64,000 bases of DNA from Neoechinorhynchus agilis. Its lineage: Eukaryota; Acanthocephala. This document shows positions 1 to 11,860 of this stretch, in pieces; within the stretch, counting starts at the first letter, position 1; each line of letters opens with the position of its first letter. The position numbers and the translations under genes are program-made. The notes beneath the pieces were generated by a model that worked only from the letters and a program-made list of their open reading frames with translations, did not search any database and had not been told where the DNA came from. The stretch lies in the NCBI GenBank assembly GCA_051530055.1, contig CM121342.1, forward strand, positions 1,674,001 to 1,738,000, written 5' to 3'.

Positions 1-99
1 AAGAATAGGGCTCATGTATCTTTGGGATAGTGGTAACTGACATCTATTCAATCAAAAACTCAAATCACTCATGCTCGTAATATATGTTTTATAAGTGAC

Positions 100-1114
100 G
101 TTGTAGCGATCGATTCATCGCTTTCAACACATTGCCGGTCTGCGTTCTCGGGATCCTCTCCATTTTCTTGTATCTCAGCTCCTGTGGCTACCGGTGCTTC
201 AATTTCCTCTGCTGGCTCTCGGTGCTCATGTTGCTCTCTCAAGTCGGAAGAGTGTTTCCGAAATATAGATCCGTCGCACCCCAAATCATATAAAGTCCAC
301 GCTCTTCGGTTACTCACCACGCCTTCATTTCATATGTTTGACCGTCATTCTCGGACTCATATTCCGTCGGACGATGCGAATTCCCTTGCTTTCGAATTGA
401 GCATTCCAACGAAGCGAAACCGCGGATCTTACGGTTGGGCGAATCATGTAAAACACGATCCTTAATCGCCGTCCGAATAAAACGTCTGCATGCGTTTTTT
501 GTATTGCATTCTGTAGAGTGTTTCTGTAGCTTAAAAGAATTGTTGAATTGATAGCGCACTCCTATTCTGATAGCTGATGATTTCGGTTCTTCGTTTATAT
601 GTCCCTAAGAGCCTTTCCACTAAACCATTTATTTGTTTTGTGCGGACACCCAGACGTTTTTTATTATGCAAATTTTCGGAGAGCAAAGTCTCCCTCTTCA
701 GGCTTTTGGTCATTATTTTCGGAGAAAATTTCGAGAAGTGTCCGCACAAAACAAATCTCGTTTCACCCAACAGTAATAATGAATAAACCATTTATCTAAG
801 GATGATGCGCGGAAATGTCTTATTCCGTTTGTCAGACAAAACTATTCGAACTCTGCATATTGCAACGGTAGTCCATTATCCGATACGGTCTCTGCCGGAA
901 TTCCAAGTCGAGCAAAAATTGTTCTGGTTTTATCCATCGGTTCGTTTGCAGATTCAATAAGTACAAGGAAAAGCTGTCCTTTGATGGATCCAGCGAAATC
1001 GATGTGAATCCTCGTCCACACTTCTTCAGCTACATTCCATTGATACAACGGTGTTTCTGGTGCTTCTGGTCGGGGTATGTCCTTTCGGGTGAAAGCAACA
1101 AACTTACGAAACAT
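100..1114 (-). mobile_element. Degenerate Ty3/gypsy integrase and 3' pol remnant
   Basis: On the minus strand the segment 1114-842 reads as the central part of a retrotransposon integrase: it contains WTRIHIDFAGSIKGQLFLV and then TIFARLGIPAETVSDNG, the usual order around the two catalytic aspartates of Ty3/gypsy integrases. Reading continues past a stop near 840 (FCLTNGIRH) and resumes after a small insertion with INGLVERLLGTYKR at about 640-590, the conserved segment that follows in integrases. The more distal part (540-100) resembles a post-integrase C-terminal region (VFYMIRPT, RWNAQF) broken by frameshifts. No gag, protease, RT or LTR is visible in the window, so the element is truncated at the window edge or by decay. 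It is a dead copy. Confidence 0.75.
621..795. mobile_element. Small insertion with 12-bp target duplication inside the gypsy integrase
   Basis: The 12-mer TAAACCATTTAT occurs at 621-632 and again at 784-795. The flanking integrase reading frame becomes contiguous if one copy and the intervening ~151 bp are removed. The inserted stretch holds an 18-bp perfect inverted repeat (TTTGTTTTGTGCGGACAC at 632-649 and its complement at 738-755). One inverted arm overlaps the target duplication, but the other lies ~28 bp from the other end, so this is not a textbook TIR transposon. No coding capacity. Confidence 0.55.
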
Positions 1115-1380
1115 ATTTTAGATGTTAAACCTGGAGGAAATGTCAGAATTATTCGATGTCAAATATCGACAATAAATCTATGAATTTAAATTCGAGTAGG
1201 AATAACTATAAAAAGAAATCATTTTAAATATGTGTATCCATTACAGAAATCGTTATTGCTTGTTGCGCAGCTCACCAGTATCCGTGCTTATCATCCCAGT
1301 CTTATACAAAGGCCAAGTAGGTCGGGTTTATTATATCAATAATCCTCACACACAAAACCATGTATAAATTAGGATTTCCA

Positions 1381-4300
1381 TTACGCGTTTTCATCTATAG
1401 CGATGGTTGTCTTCATTAAGCTCTGCTCTTGAGTATCATCCAGGTAGGCTTGTTTTTCTTTGATCCTTTGCTCTCTTGGTACGTAAAATCGTACCAATAT
1501 CATGAATACGATGTCAACTACGATAATCAGAGCTGCATAAAGGAAGAAGAGCCATATATCCTAATTTTTAAGGTTATAATAATTTGAAGAATGAAAAGAG
1601 AAATGTACCCCGCTTTGATCGCCAGTAGCTGAGTTTATAATAAGGGTTATAAGGTTTCCAATTGAATTAGTCATTAACCAAATTGCGGTCATTACAGATT
1701 TCATACTTGTGTCGGCTTCGGCATAGGCGAAATGTAGTCCAGATATCGAGAAGAGAATTTCAGCAGCAGTTAATACAAGGTATTGAAAGATTTGGTACAG
1801 GATATGAATTGAAGATTGTCTGTTATCGGCGGTCACGGCATATTCAGTTGGTCGCTTTAAATGTATATGCGAAATGAGAATGAAAAGTGAGAGGCTATTT
1901 AAATGAAACCTTTAGTCTCAATCCACGCGAAAACGTAACTCTCGGTTTAAAGTTTCTCGTAAACCGGCTCATGAATGTCCCATCATCCTAGAAGGAATGA
2001 CCCAAAATCTCTAATTAATTGTTCGTCTCCTGATCTCACAATTTGGTAAATGAGTTGGTTTAGTTCATTTCGTTTTAATATGATGTCAGAACCTAATGGA
2101 AGACTGCTTCCTTGAATCACACCGGGTGCACATTTGGAAGTAATCGTCGATGTAGCTAAGATGGATTCCGATACGGCTAAGGCCTGCAAGGAAATTTAAT
2201 TGAGAGCTGGTGCCAAGAGATAACAATGTACTTACGTATCCATCGGAGGCTTTTAATGCTTGACCAACGGTCATGAGTTGCGCATCACAGGGAAGATCAT
2301 TGATTAGACGAACGAGTTTTGGGACAGGTGAAAAAAGACCCGGTGCCAGAGTAGTCACTGTTCCGTTGGTCGAATTGTCCATCGATTTGAGGTCATTCTT
2401 TTTCAAGCTTTGTTGAAGATCCTCTCAAAAGGACAAAAAAATACTCACGACGATTGCGACTTGTACTATCCCTGCAATAACAAATGAAAGCGAGGCCAAT
2501 AATAGACCAACAACCATACGATGTAGGGGCCTAAATACGTTGATCATTATTTTTCGATCAAGGTACAAAGAAATATATGAAAAAAAGAAACAATCGTTCG
2601 CAATTGAGACAATGTCGCTCATTCAGTCATTTGTTGCTTTTTTGATCATTCAACAAAATCTCTCCAATGGACTATTTCATTTCCATCGCAGCAAGTGTCC
2701 TCTAGTGGTCGTGAAGCCAGGTAAAATAAAACATTTCCGAGGAAATGTGATGAAAATCGGAGGACCATTTCTTGATCGCTTACAGACGTTCTCTGATTTC
2801 ATTTCAAAATGTAAAATACAAGTAGACGTTCTTAAAAGTTACGACAAGGATGCGTTGGAAGCTGTCTCGAATCCTGGACCAGTTCACTATCACAAGCTAA
2901 TCGGTTACGCCATTGACGTTCAGATTTTAGACAAAAAAGGAGTCCCGATTTGCGATGAGCGATGTATGAATAGCATTGAACGAGCGTCAAAGCGCAGTGA
3001 ATATCAATGTTTCAAAAATGCACTGTTCTTTATTGGACTTCGTATCAAGGGAAACACTATATACCACGACTTTTACGATATAGAAGATCCGCAATTCGCG
3101 AATCACACAGTTAGAATAGCAAAGATTTGCTAGATTTTAGATTTCTGAGTATTACTTACTTTACCAATAAATTAAATCTTGCGAGGAATGGATATAGGAA
3201 GGTGTCGAAAGCAGGAACGAGAAAGATTACTAAAAGCGGATTAATTGCTTGAATTATATCCGGTGTTATATTCCAGGATCCCTTTTGTGGTAAAACATAT
3301 TTCTAAGCGTTACAAGGGAATCAACATACCAATTTGCCGTACATGAGTTTTCCCTGAATAACCCACGTTGATCCAGTCTGGTCGTATGGTACGAATCTCT
3401 TTGTTTTTAGTTACAAACACCTAACCGTTCGAAAAAGATGAGAGAAATTCGTACCGTAAAGTGTCCAGAAAAAGCACAATGGCAAGAAAACCAAAGATAC
3501 AGATAGAACCTGTTTGAAATCCTCGAGCATTGGCCTCTAAAGCATTATTCGAAAATTTATACTTCCCTAGGAAAAGGTCAAACCTCGAATTTGTCATCAG
3601 CGTAATCGAGCCAGTGAGAGACAGGCCTATTTGGTTTGATTTTCTTAACCTTGTTTTTGATCGCACTTCCAACTGCCAGCATTGAACGCGCCAAAATACT
3701 ACCTTGCGGTGGATTTCTTATATACCATCTCGTTCCAGCAATGAAGAAAACTGTTCTTGCGTTTAAGAAGTCATGTTTAAATTAAAAAACGAACTGATTG
3801 CCAAAATCATAAGAATTGCGGGAATTGCGAATGCGAGCGTATAGCATCCACATGAATATTTTTCACAGTTGGGATCGTCACTTGGAACAAGACATTCGAC
3901 GCCTATAATAAACACTTTAAAGACAGAGTGAACGTGGATGAGTTACTCACTTTTGAGTAGCGGACTTATTATCATAGAAAGGAGCGATCCGACGTTGATT
4001 GCGATATAGAATGCATTGAAAAAGAATGCGAGTTGTTTATCCTTTGAGAAAAAATATTATATTGGAATGTTGCTAAAAACTTACTCTTCCCACGAACTGA
4101 TCGGCGCCAAACGCACTTACACAAGGTTTGATGCCACCGGTTCCAATGGCGATTATGATCAGACAGACAATTACACCGGCCCTGTGGTGATTTGAATTTC
4201 GATTTCAACAAAAACAAATGAAATAGATTTTGTATTACAAGTTTCGGTGACCAACGGAAGGAATTGCCAATATAGACATTAAACTTGTACCGATCGCATA

Positions 4301-4828
4301 GAAAATTGACAATGATATTATTGTCCTATATTAAAATTGATGGCTCGAATACAAATGGCAAACTAACTTATATTTCCCGAGCCAAGCATCGGCAACAATC
4401 GCACCGAGAATCGGTGTAAAATAAGATATCACAGTAAACATGTGATACACATTAATAGCAGTAGAATTTGATTGTCCAAGGAACTCGACCATGTAAAGAG
4501 TCAAAATAGCTAAAGTCGATTTTAAAGAGAAATTCCGTCTTTGTTTCTATCCGAACCTCTTAGACCATAGAAACAGAATCGTTCACAGAATTCATTGCCG
4601 ATAATAAGCCAAAAAGTCTTTGGAAGTGCACCAGAGAAGATGAGCTTAAAGAATGAAGCTTCCTTCTCCGACTCCTTCACTGCATCTTCTTCGACCTTCT
4701 CCGCTGGTACGGTCATTTCAATAACACCTTTTTAAAACTCGTGGGACGACAATATGTTTCTGCTTACTTGGAATGACAGATCCATCTCCCAGTGTGCCTT
4801 GTTCCTCTACAGTCTGGTCTTGATCCAT
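1381..4828 (-). CDS. Proton-coupled oligopeptide transporter (SLC15/PTR2 family)
   Basis: Sixteen exons can be traced: 4828-4768, 4727-4557, 4509-4368, 4325-4239, 4181-4085, 4041-3951, 3902-3795, 3750-3584, 3536-3455, 3398-3330, 3281-3160, 2530-2449, 2421-2236, 2183-1910, 1854-1609 and 1560-1381. The protein is about 720 residues, the usual size of animal PepT proteins. Diagnostic segments are [17 protein letters not shown] (first helix), [40 protein letters not shown] (the PTR2 signature), YDQTGSTWV, a large extracellular loop between about 2449 and 1854, and the final helices with [17 protein letters not shown]. The family imports di- and tripeptides with protons across the plasma membrane. 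Two exons carry one surplus base each (near 3455 and near 1983; both could be one G too many in a GG pair); removing them gives an exact multiple of three. The intron between 3330 and 3281 could instead end at 3303 (27 nt). The largest intron (3159-2531) hosts another gene. Confidence 0.88.
2612..3133 (+). CDS. Small secreted protein, possible peptidase M15-like fold, nested in transporter intron
   Basis: This 173-residue frame lies wholly inside a 629-nt intron of the opposite-strand peptide transporter and nearly fills it. I chose the ATG at 2612 because it begins a typical signal peptide ([20 protein letters not shown]); the frame is open further upstream. The mature part has five cysteines after the leader (29, 67, 114, 118, 133). 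Residues 47-118 resemble the layout of secreted M15-type domains: a GGPFLDRL helix, a strand ending in LKSY, then [11 protein letters not shown] with His94, Gly98, Ala100 and Asp102, and a late YHDF with His152. The usual family spacing is H-x2-G-x-A-x-D, and this protein has one residue more, so catalysis is unproven. The M15 link is inference; the signal peptide and open frame are seen directly. Confidence 0.6.
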   Translation: MSLIQSFVAFLIIQQNLSNGLFHFHRSKCPLVVVKPGKIKHFRGNVMKIGGPFLDRLQTFSDFISKCKIQVDVLKSYDKDALEAVSNPGPVHYHKLIGYAIDVQILDKKGVPICDERCMNSIERASKRSEYQCFKNALFFIGLRIKGNTIYHDFYDIEDPQFANHTVRIAKIC

Positions 4829-5999
4829 AATTTAAACTAATGGAAAGATATAAGCATATCCTGAATCTAAAAATTGACTCGAACATACGAACCTAAATGC
4901 GTGTTTAAGATAAAAGAAGACTTGAAGATCAACCAAACTTTAGATGTTTTTAGTCAGCGTGATGTTCTCAAATCTTTGAACAATGATACCTTAGACAATC
5001 TGTCTCATGTAATATAGGTGCAAGGGGTATGCGCTAAATGAGTGCGGTGCGTGACACATCTTTAGCACATTCTCGCGCTTACCTTTGGATTATCAAGTTG
5101 CAAAACTGAACAATAGAACACTCATGTAACCGAGTCATGTGCTCTATTCACCTAAAGAGCCCGCCGCTTTACTTTGCGCAATGAGTGTTAATCACGTAAA
5201 AAGTCGTCCGACTGTTCAATATAAATTGCCCTCAGTTTAAATTTTAAGGCGTTAAAGTCACAGTTCTCGTAATCACAGACACCGATTCTTGAGATGACAG
5301 TTTTTCGCTTCATTTTTTTGGCAGACAAATGGATCTTATCAGACGGCATTTAGAACATTCATATCTCATGGGAACCCAAGAAATGAACGAATGTCAGGCA
5401 AAACGCCATGTTTGTCAGTCTGTATGTCTCGGCCGCTATAATTCCTCATTAAACCTGAAACTCTATACCGATTGGAAAAATAAATGAACACTAATTTCCA
5501 AGTATAAATGATAAATGTCGTATGCCGTTTCGCGAACCAAACCCGAGCAAAGGAATTTAAAGTACTCAATGCTGGTGAAGCTATTGCCAATTTGCTACGA
5601 TGTCAATCAATTCAGACATATCAATTATTACGGTATGTAATAGAATCACAAACGAGAAAAATAAAGTTTTGTATCTACGACTATGATAGGAATTTTTTAT
5701 TAGTGAAAAAAACGAATTTTTTTAATTAGATTGAATGATATTGAATGATGTTAAGATAACTAATTGATTGGATGATCTCCCATGAAGCTGTATCACCATC
5801 GTCCTGCTGCATTGTTAAACTTTCCTTAAAATATACTTTTGGTGAACATAATCCCGGTCATCACCTAGTTGATTTATTTGAGATATTTTGCGAGGTAACT
5901 TCACTTCGAGACAAAGCTTTGCTGTATTTTCCTCCAAAAACAATGACTGATGAGGCGAGGTTTCTTCGCGAAATATCTACAATAAGTCAAATAGGTTAT
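4829..5999. other. Intergenic, 5' of the peptide transporter
   Basis: About 1.2 kb of AT-rich sequence upstream of the transporter start. It should contain that gene's promoter, but I cannot pick out a convincing core element. Two short plus-strand open frames (5508-5729 and 5772-6062) show no recognisable family and no signal peptide. I see no RNA gene here. Confidence 0.4.
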
Positions 6000-6860
6000 G
6001 AACGGGATTATGTTCACCAAAATTATATTTTGACTAACGCGAAGGATTTTCTCTGTCGATGATTTCCTTAAAATGATCCACCCATCTTGTTTTTAATCCC
6101 TTTCTTTTGCCCTTTAAATTCATGACTTTGAAAAAATTGATAGTTGATTCCTTCATAAAATCGTTGGTATTAAGCATATTATTTTGAATGTGAAATAAGT
6201 TTTACTTTAAAATGGAGTCATTGTAAGGAGGCGCCGATAAAAGTTCTTGATTTTTTAGAAGGGAAGTCGAGTCCTAAGACCCTATTATTTCTTTTGAATA
6301 AAAAAATCAGAAAACAGAATGCGTGCATTTAGACCTCTTTTTATAAGGGTGTGTGAAACATAGGATTTGGTGAGAAGTGTAATGACCGTTTTCGCGGATT
6401 TATGCTTAAATTTGCCGGTCTCATTCGGTTTTGAAAGATCAGTAAATAATTATCCGCATAAACAAGAGGAAATATTAATTTAGATTTATTAGTTTCTTTA
6501 AAAATAAATAACATTATAATTAAGAATATTACGGCTGAGAGAGGAGACCTTTGTGGTACGCGAAACTTTGTGTAGAAGCAATTACGATTTGGGTCAATGT
6601 CGCATTGTGTAAATAAGATGCTTGGGTGCTTTAAAAGAAATTAAGGTTTCACATAAAAAGTTCCGATTTGCAGAAATTGGAATAAAAATTTATTTACGTT
6701 GATGCGTGATCCATTCAGAGAATGAATAACACCCTATTCGGTATGAATGCCTAAAAATAGTATGGAATTAGTTTCGTTTTGACGAGGAAATTAAGTAGCT
6801 TCTTATTTACGGTCCTCTTTAAACAAGAGACGATTTTTAATTGATATTATTCTTATTTTC
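6000..6860 (-). mobile_element. LINE-type reverse transcriptase remnant
   Basis: Read on the minus strand, one frame from about 6570 to 6350 runs RVPQRSPLSAVIF and then, 27 residues on, LVYADNYLLIF. These are RT motifs 4 (G-V-P-Q-G-S-P-L-S in intact elements) and 5 (Y-A-D-D), in the right order and at the right spacing. The Gly-to-Arg and Asp-to-Asn changes destroy the active site. Flanking sequence on either side is too decayed to translate, so the borders given are approximate. Confidence 0.6.
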
Positions 6861-6944
6861 GAAAGGTTAGAAATTTTCTTCGACTTGAATTTATAAATTC
6901 TTTGATTCCACAAAATTTTATAACCACAAAACACTTAATTCGCT

Positions 6945-9900
6945 CTAACACGGCCGCCATACGGATGCTTGCGGCGTTTCCCCGCTGCACGGCGAGACTA
7001 ATAGTTTCCTATAGGTCAATCCCATCCGGTTAGTGACGACCATTTCGATAGGGCCTCTTTGAAATGCATTTCATTAAACACATCGAAAACTTTTTTCGAG
7101 TGTTCACGACTCGATCATATTGACGCAAGGAAGAAGGGTAAGGCAAGGTCACTCGTACATTTAATGCCAGAACCAGCGAAAGATGTAAGCAAGGTTGCCT
7201 TCATTTTAATTCGTCGAAAGCTTTTAAGTTTGTCGCGTACGAGGTTGTTGGACTTAGCCAAGTCGTTCTTATGGTCGAAGGTTGGAGTGGTTCTGAACTT
7301 GCAGAGAAGCTTCGGTATGTAGACGCGATTTTTGATGAGAAATACTACCTCGTGCACTTTTAGCTTTAAAGCCTTCTCACATAGCAGCTCCAGAGTGGCC
7401 AATGTGCTTTCGATATCCATTGGAACGTTCTGCCCTAGTACGCATGAACCTAGTAAGCTGAGCTGAATCAGCCTCAAACCTGGTGCGACGGAGGTATGGC
7501 CCGATCCACTCCATCTATGTTAATTAACAGCAGCTCACACTTCGAGAAGTTGAGCTCCAAACCTAACGCTGAAATCGTTTCCGAAATCTTCAGGTTCCTT
7601 AAGACAACCTCCGGCTTGTCTTCAAGAATAGCGTCATATAAATACCTGGCGTTGAATTTTCACCTTCAAGTGAAAATCCGATCGAGCCCAGAGGATCTCT
7701 CTGTTGGACACCGAATTGAGACCAATTCAGATTATTCTCATAGAATAAAGGGGTCTTCGAGCCATAAGCTGTGTTGAAATATGGGAAGTTTCCAGAAGGT
7801 GATCCGAGATTCTATTTAAGAGCACGTTTCTACCTCGTGAATTAAAAGCGTTTCTGAAGTCAATCTTGAGCACAGTGGTTTGGTGGGTAGATGACTCGAT
7901 GAAATTCCTTAGGGCATGCACGATCGCTTCTGATCCACATGGTGTACAACAACTGAGTTGTATGGGGCGAAGTAGCAGGCCAACTTTCTGTGTGATCTTT
8001 CTGCATGTGATTTTTGCGAATAATCTTCGCAAGGTACAGCCTGTGGCAATCGGGTGAATTCTCCTTTTTTGATAGAGCGAACAAGGATGAAGAGAAGAAG
8101 AGCGCTGTGTTGGAATTGTATCAAGGTCTTCCCTCAAGAGCCGATCAAGTGAAAATCCGATCGAGCCCAGAGGATCTCTCTGTTGGACACCGAATTGAGA
8201 CCAATTCAAATTATTCTCATAGAATAAAGGGGTCTTCGAGCCATAAGCTGTGTTGAAATATGGGAAGTTTCCAGAAGGTGATCCGAGATTCTATTTAAGA
8301 GCACGTTTCTACCTCGTGAATTAAAAGCGTTTCTGAAGTCAATCTTGAGCACAGTGGTTTGGTGGGTAGATGACTCGATGAAATTCCTTAGGGCATGCAC
8401 GATCGCTTCTGATCCACATGGTGTACAACAACTGAGTTGTATGGGGCGAAGTAGCAGGCCAACTTTCTGTGTGATCTTTCTGCATGTGATTTTTGCGAAT
8501 AATCTTCGCAAGGTACAGCCTGTGGCAATCGGGTGAATTCTCCTTTTTTGATAGAGCGAACAAGGATGAAGAGAAGAAGAGCGCTGTGTTGGAATTGTAT
8601 CAAGGTCTTCCCTCAAGAGCCGATCAAGTGAAAATCCGATCGAGCCCAGAGGATCTCTCTGTTGGACACCGAATTGAGACCAATTCAAATTATTCTCATA
8701 GAATAAAGGGGTCTTCGAGCCATAAGCTGTGTTGAAATATGGGAAGTTTCCAGAAGGTGATCCGAGATTCTATTTAAGAGCACGTTTCTACCTCGTGAAT
8801 TAAAAGCGCTTCTGAAGTCAATCTTGAGCACAGTGGTTTGGTGGGTAGATGACTTGATGAAATTCCTTAGGGCATGCACGATCGCTTCTGATCCACATGG
8901 TGTACAACAACTGAGTTGTATGGGGCGAAGTAGCAGGCCAACTTTCTGTGTGATCTTTCTGCATGTGATTTTTGCGAATAATCTTCGCAAGGTACAGCCT
9001 GTGGCAATCGGGTGAATTCTCCTTTTTTGATAAAGCGAACAAGGATGAAGAGAAGAAGAGCGCGTTGGAATTGTATCAAGGTCTTCCCTCAAGAGCCGAT
9101 CAAGTGAAAATCCGATCGAGCCCAGAGGATCTCTCTGTTGGACACCGAATTGAGACCAATTCAGATTATTCTCATAGAATAAAGGGGTCTTCGAGCCATA
9201 AGCTGTGTTGAAATATGGGAAGTCAGAAGGTGATCCGAGATTCTATTTAAGAGCACGTTTCTACCTCGTGAATTAAAAGCGTTTCTGAAGTCAATCTTGA
9301 GCACAGTGGTTTGGTGGGTAGATGACTCGATGAAATTCCTTAGGGCATGCACGATCGCTTCTGATCCACATGGTGTACAACAACTGAGTTGTATGGGGCG
9401 AAGTAGCAGGCCAACTTTCTGTGTGATCTTTCTGCATGTGATTTTTGCGAATAATCTTCGCAAGGTACAGCCTGTGGCAATCGGGTGAATTCTCCTTTTT
9501 TGATAGAGCGAACAAGGATGAAGAGAAGAAGAGCGCTGTGTTGGAATTGTATCAAGGTCTTCCCTCAAGAGCCGATCAAGTGAAAATCCGATCGAGCCCA
9601 GAGGATCTCTCTGTTGGACACCGAATTGAGACCAATTCAAATTATTCTCATAGAATAAAGGGGTCTTCGAGCCATAAGCTGTGTTGAAATATGGGAAGTT
9701 TCCAGAAGGTGATCCGAGATTCTATTTAAGAGCACGTTTCTACCTCGTGAATTAAAAGCGTTTTTAAGTCAATCTTGAGCACAGTGGTTTGGTGGGTAGA
9801 TGACTCGATGAAATTCCTTAGGGCATGCACGATCGCTTCTGATCCACATGGTGTACAACAACTGAGTTGTATGGGGCGAAGTAGCAGGCCAACTTTCTGT

Positions 9901-11860
9901 GTGATCTTTCTGCATGTGATTTTTGCGAATAATCTTCGCAAGGTACAGCCTGTGGCAATCGGGTGAATTCTCCTTTTTTGATAAAGCGAACAAGGATGAA
10001 GAGAAGAAGAGCGCTGTGTTGGAATTGTATCAAGGTCTTCCCTCAAGAGCCGATCAAGTGAAATCCGATCGAGCCCAGAGGATCTCTCTGTTGGACACCG
10101 AATTGAGACCAATTCAAATTATTCTCATAGAATAAAGGGGTCTTCGAGCCATAAGCTGTGTTGAAATATGGGAAGTTTCTAGAAGGTGATCCGAGATTCT
10201 ATTTAAGAGCACGTTTCTACCTCGTGAATTAAAAGCGCTTCTGAAGTCAATCTTGAGCACAGTGGTTTGGTGGGTAGATGACTTGATGAAATTCCTTAGG
10301 GCATGCACGATCGCTTCTGATCCACATGGTGTACAACAACTGAATTGTATGGGGCGAAGTAGCAGGCCAACTTTCTGTGTGATCTTTCTGCATGTGATTT
10401 TTGCGAATAATCTTCGCAAGGTACAGCCTGTGGCAATCGGGTGAATTCTCCTTTTTTGATAGAGCGAACAAGGATGAAGAGAAGAAGAGCGCTGTGTTGG
10501 AATTGTATCAAGGTCTTCCCTCAAGAGCCGATCAAGTGAAAATCCGATCGAGCCCAGAGGATCTCTCTGTTGGACACCGAATTGAGACCAATTCAGATTA
10601 TTCTCATAGAATAAAGGGGTCTTCGAGCCATAAGCTGTGTTGAAATATGGGAAGTTTCCAGAAGGTGATCCGAGATTCTATTTAAGAGCACGTTTCTACC
10701 TCGTGAATTAAAAGCGTTTCTGAAGTCAATCTTGAGCACAGTGGTTTGGTGGGTAGATGACTCGATGAAATTCCTTAGGGCATGCACGATCGCTTCTGAT
10801 CCACATGGTGTACAACAACTGAGTTGTATGGGGCGAAGTAGCAGGCCAACTTTCTGTGTGATCTTTCTGCATGTGATTTTTGCGAATAATCTTCGCAAGG
10901 TACAGCCTGTGGCAATCGGGTGAATTCTCCTTTTTTGATAGAGCGAACAAGGATGAAGAGAAGAAGAGCGCTGTGTTGGAATTGTATCAAGGTCTTCCCT
11001 CAAGAGCCGATCAAGTGAAAATCCGATCGAGCCCAGAGGATCTCTCTGTTGGACACCGAATTGAGACCAATTCAGATTATTCTCATAGAAAGGGCCTTCG
11101 AGCCATAAGCTGTGTTGAAATATGGGAAGTTTCTAGAAGGTGATCCGAGATTCTATTTAAGAGCACGTTTCTACCTCGTGAATTAAAAGCGTTTCTTAAG
11201 TCAATCTTGAGCACAGTGGTTTGGTGGGTAGATGACTTGATGAAATTCCTTAGGGCATGCACGATCGCTTCTGATCCACATGGTGTACAACAACTGAGTT
11301 GTATGGGGCGAAGTAGCAGGCCAACTTTCTGTGTGATCTTTCTGCATGTGATTTTTGCGAATAATCTTCGCAAGGTACAGCCTGTGGCAATCGGGTGAAT
11401 TCTCCTTTTTTGATAGAGCGAACAAGGATGAAGAGAAGAAGAGCGCTGTGTTGGAATTGTATCAAGGTCTTCCCTCAAGAGCCGATCAATCACCCTGAGC
11501 AAAGCGTTTCCTATCGAAATCGCAGCGGATCCACTCAATGCTGTGGGCGTAGACCATTTGTCAGTTCCCCGAGCCATAAGAAAAAAGGAGATCGCTTGTT
11601 TTAGTTATGCAAAGGAGACTGGCATGTATTCATCAGAAACGGCCCGAAGACTTTCCGAAGGAATGATTACATCACGTTTGGGCGAGGGATGCTTTTCTCG
11701 TAAAGCTGCTAGCGTCGATGTAATATCAGTGCAAAAAGTATCATCCGACGACAGAGTACGAACTGCTCCTCGGACCTCTCCACATAGTTTTGCCGAGGAA
11801 CATGCATCCACGGGTCGAGTATCCCGGGTATTCCTCCGGCTCGGTTCACTTTTTCACCCT
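6945..11860 (-). mobile_element. Non-LTR retrotransposon (R2-like RT protein) with internally amplified RT core
   Basis: The minus strand reads, 5' to 3', a pre-RT segment at about 11811-11605 (SSAKLCGEVRGAVRTLSSDD then LAALREKHPSPKRD), the RT core (PIATGCTLRRLFAKI, LLRPIQLSCCTPCGSEAIVHA, VLKIDFRNAFNS, FGVQQRDPLG), a downstream part at 7477-7115 (VVFLIKNRVYIPKLLCKFRTTP) and a C-terminal piece near 7000 (SLAVQRGNAAS in translation). This architecture is familiar from RT proteins that are abundant in invertebrate genomes; the exact clade is inference. The core is present eight times in tandem and every copy has a stop after SMRII, so the element cannot make a working RT. The 5' and 3' ends are not defined by visible target duplications. 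Confidence 0.7.
7666..11489. repeat. Eight-copy tandem array of the RT core, unit 473-479 bp
   Basis: Equivalent points of the units fall at 7866, 8345, 8824, 9297, 9775, 10253, 10732 and 11207, giving spacings of 479, 479, 473, 478, 478, 479 and 475 bp. Units are almost identical, differing by single substitutions and by 1-6 bp indels (for example near 9062, 9222 and 9765). Each unit spans the RT segment from the PIATG block to the QQRDPLG block and joins head to tail with AAGTGAAAATCCGATCGAGC. The outer ends merge into single-copy parts of the same element, so amplification happened inside one element copy. Confidence 0.95.

Noticed and set aside
1-30. Similarity of the window start (CTCATGTATCTTTGGG) to about 42335 (CTCATGTACCTTTGGG) as a shared LTR end
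   Set aside because: Only about 16 bases match and nothing around them does, which is too little to call a repeat.
5946-5976. Hammerhead-like CTGATGA ... GCGA/TCGC ... GCGAAAT on the plus strand
   Set aside because: The stem II pairing needs a one-base bulge at the position that must pair, and neither stem III with an NUH site nor stem I can be drawn from the flanks. A chance match is more likely.
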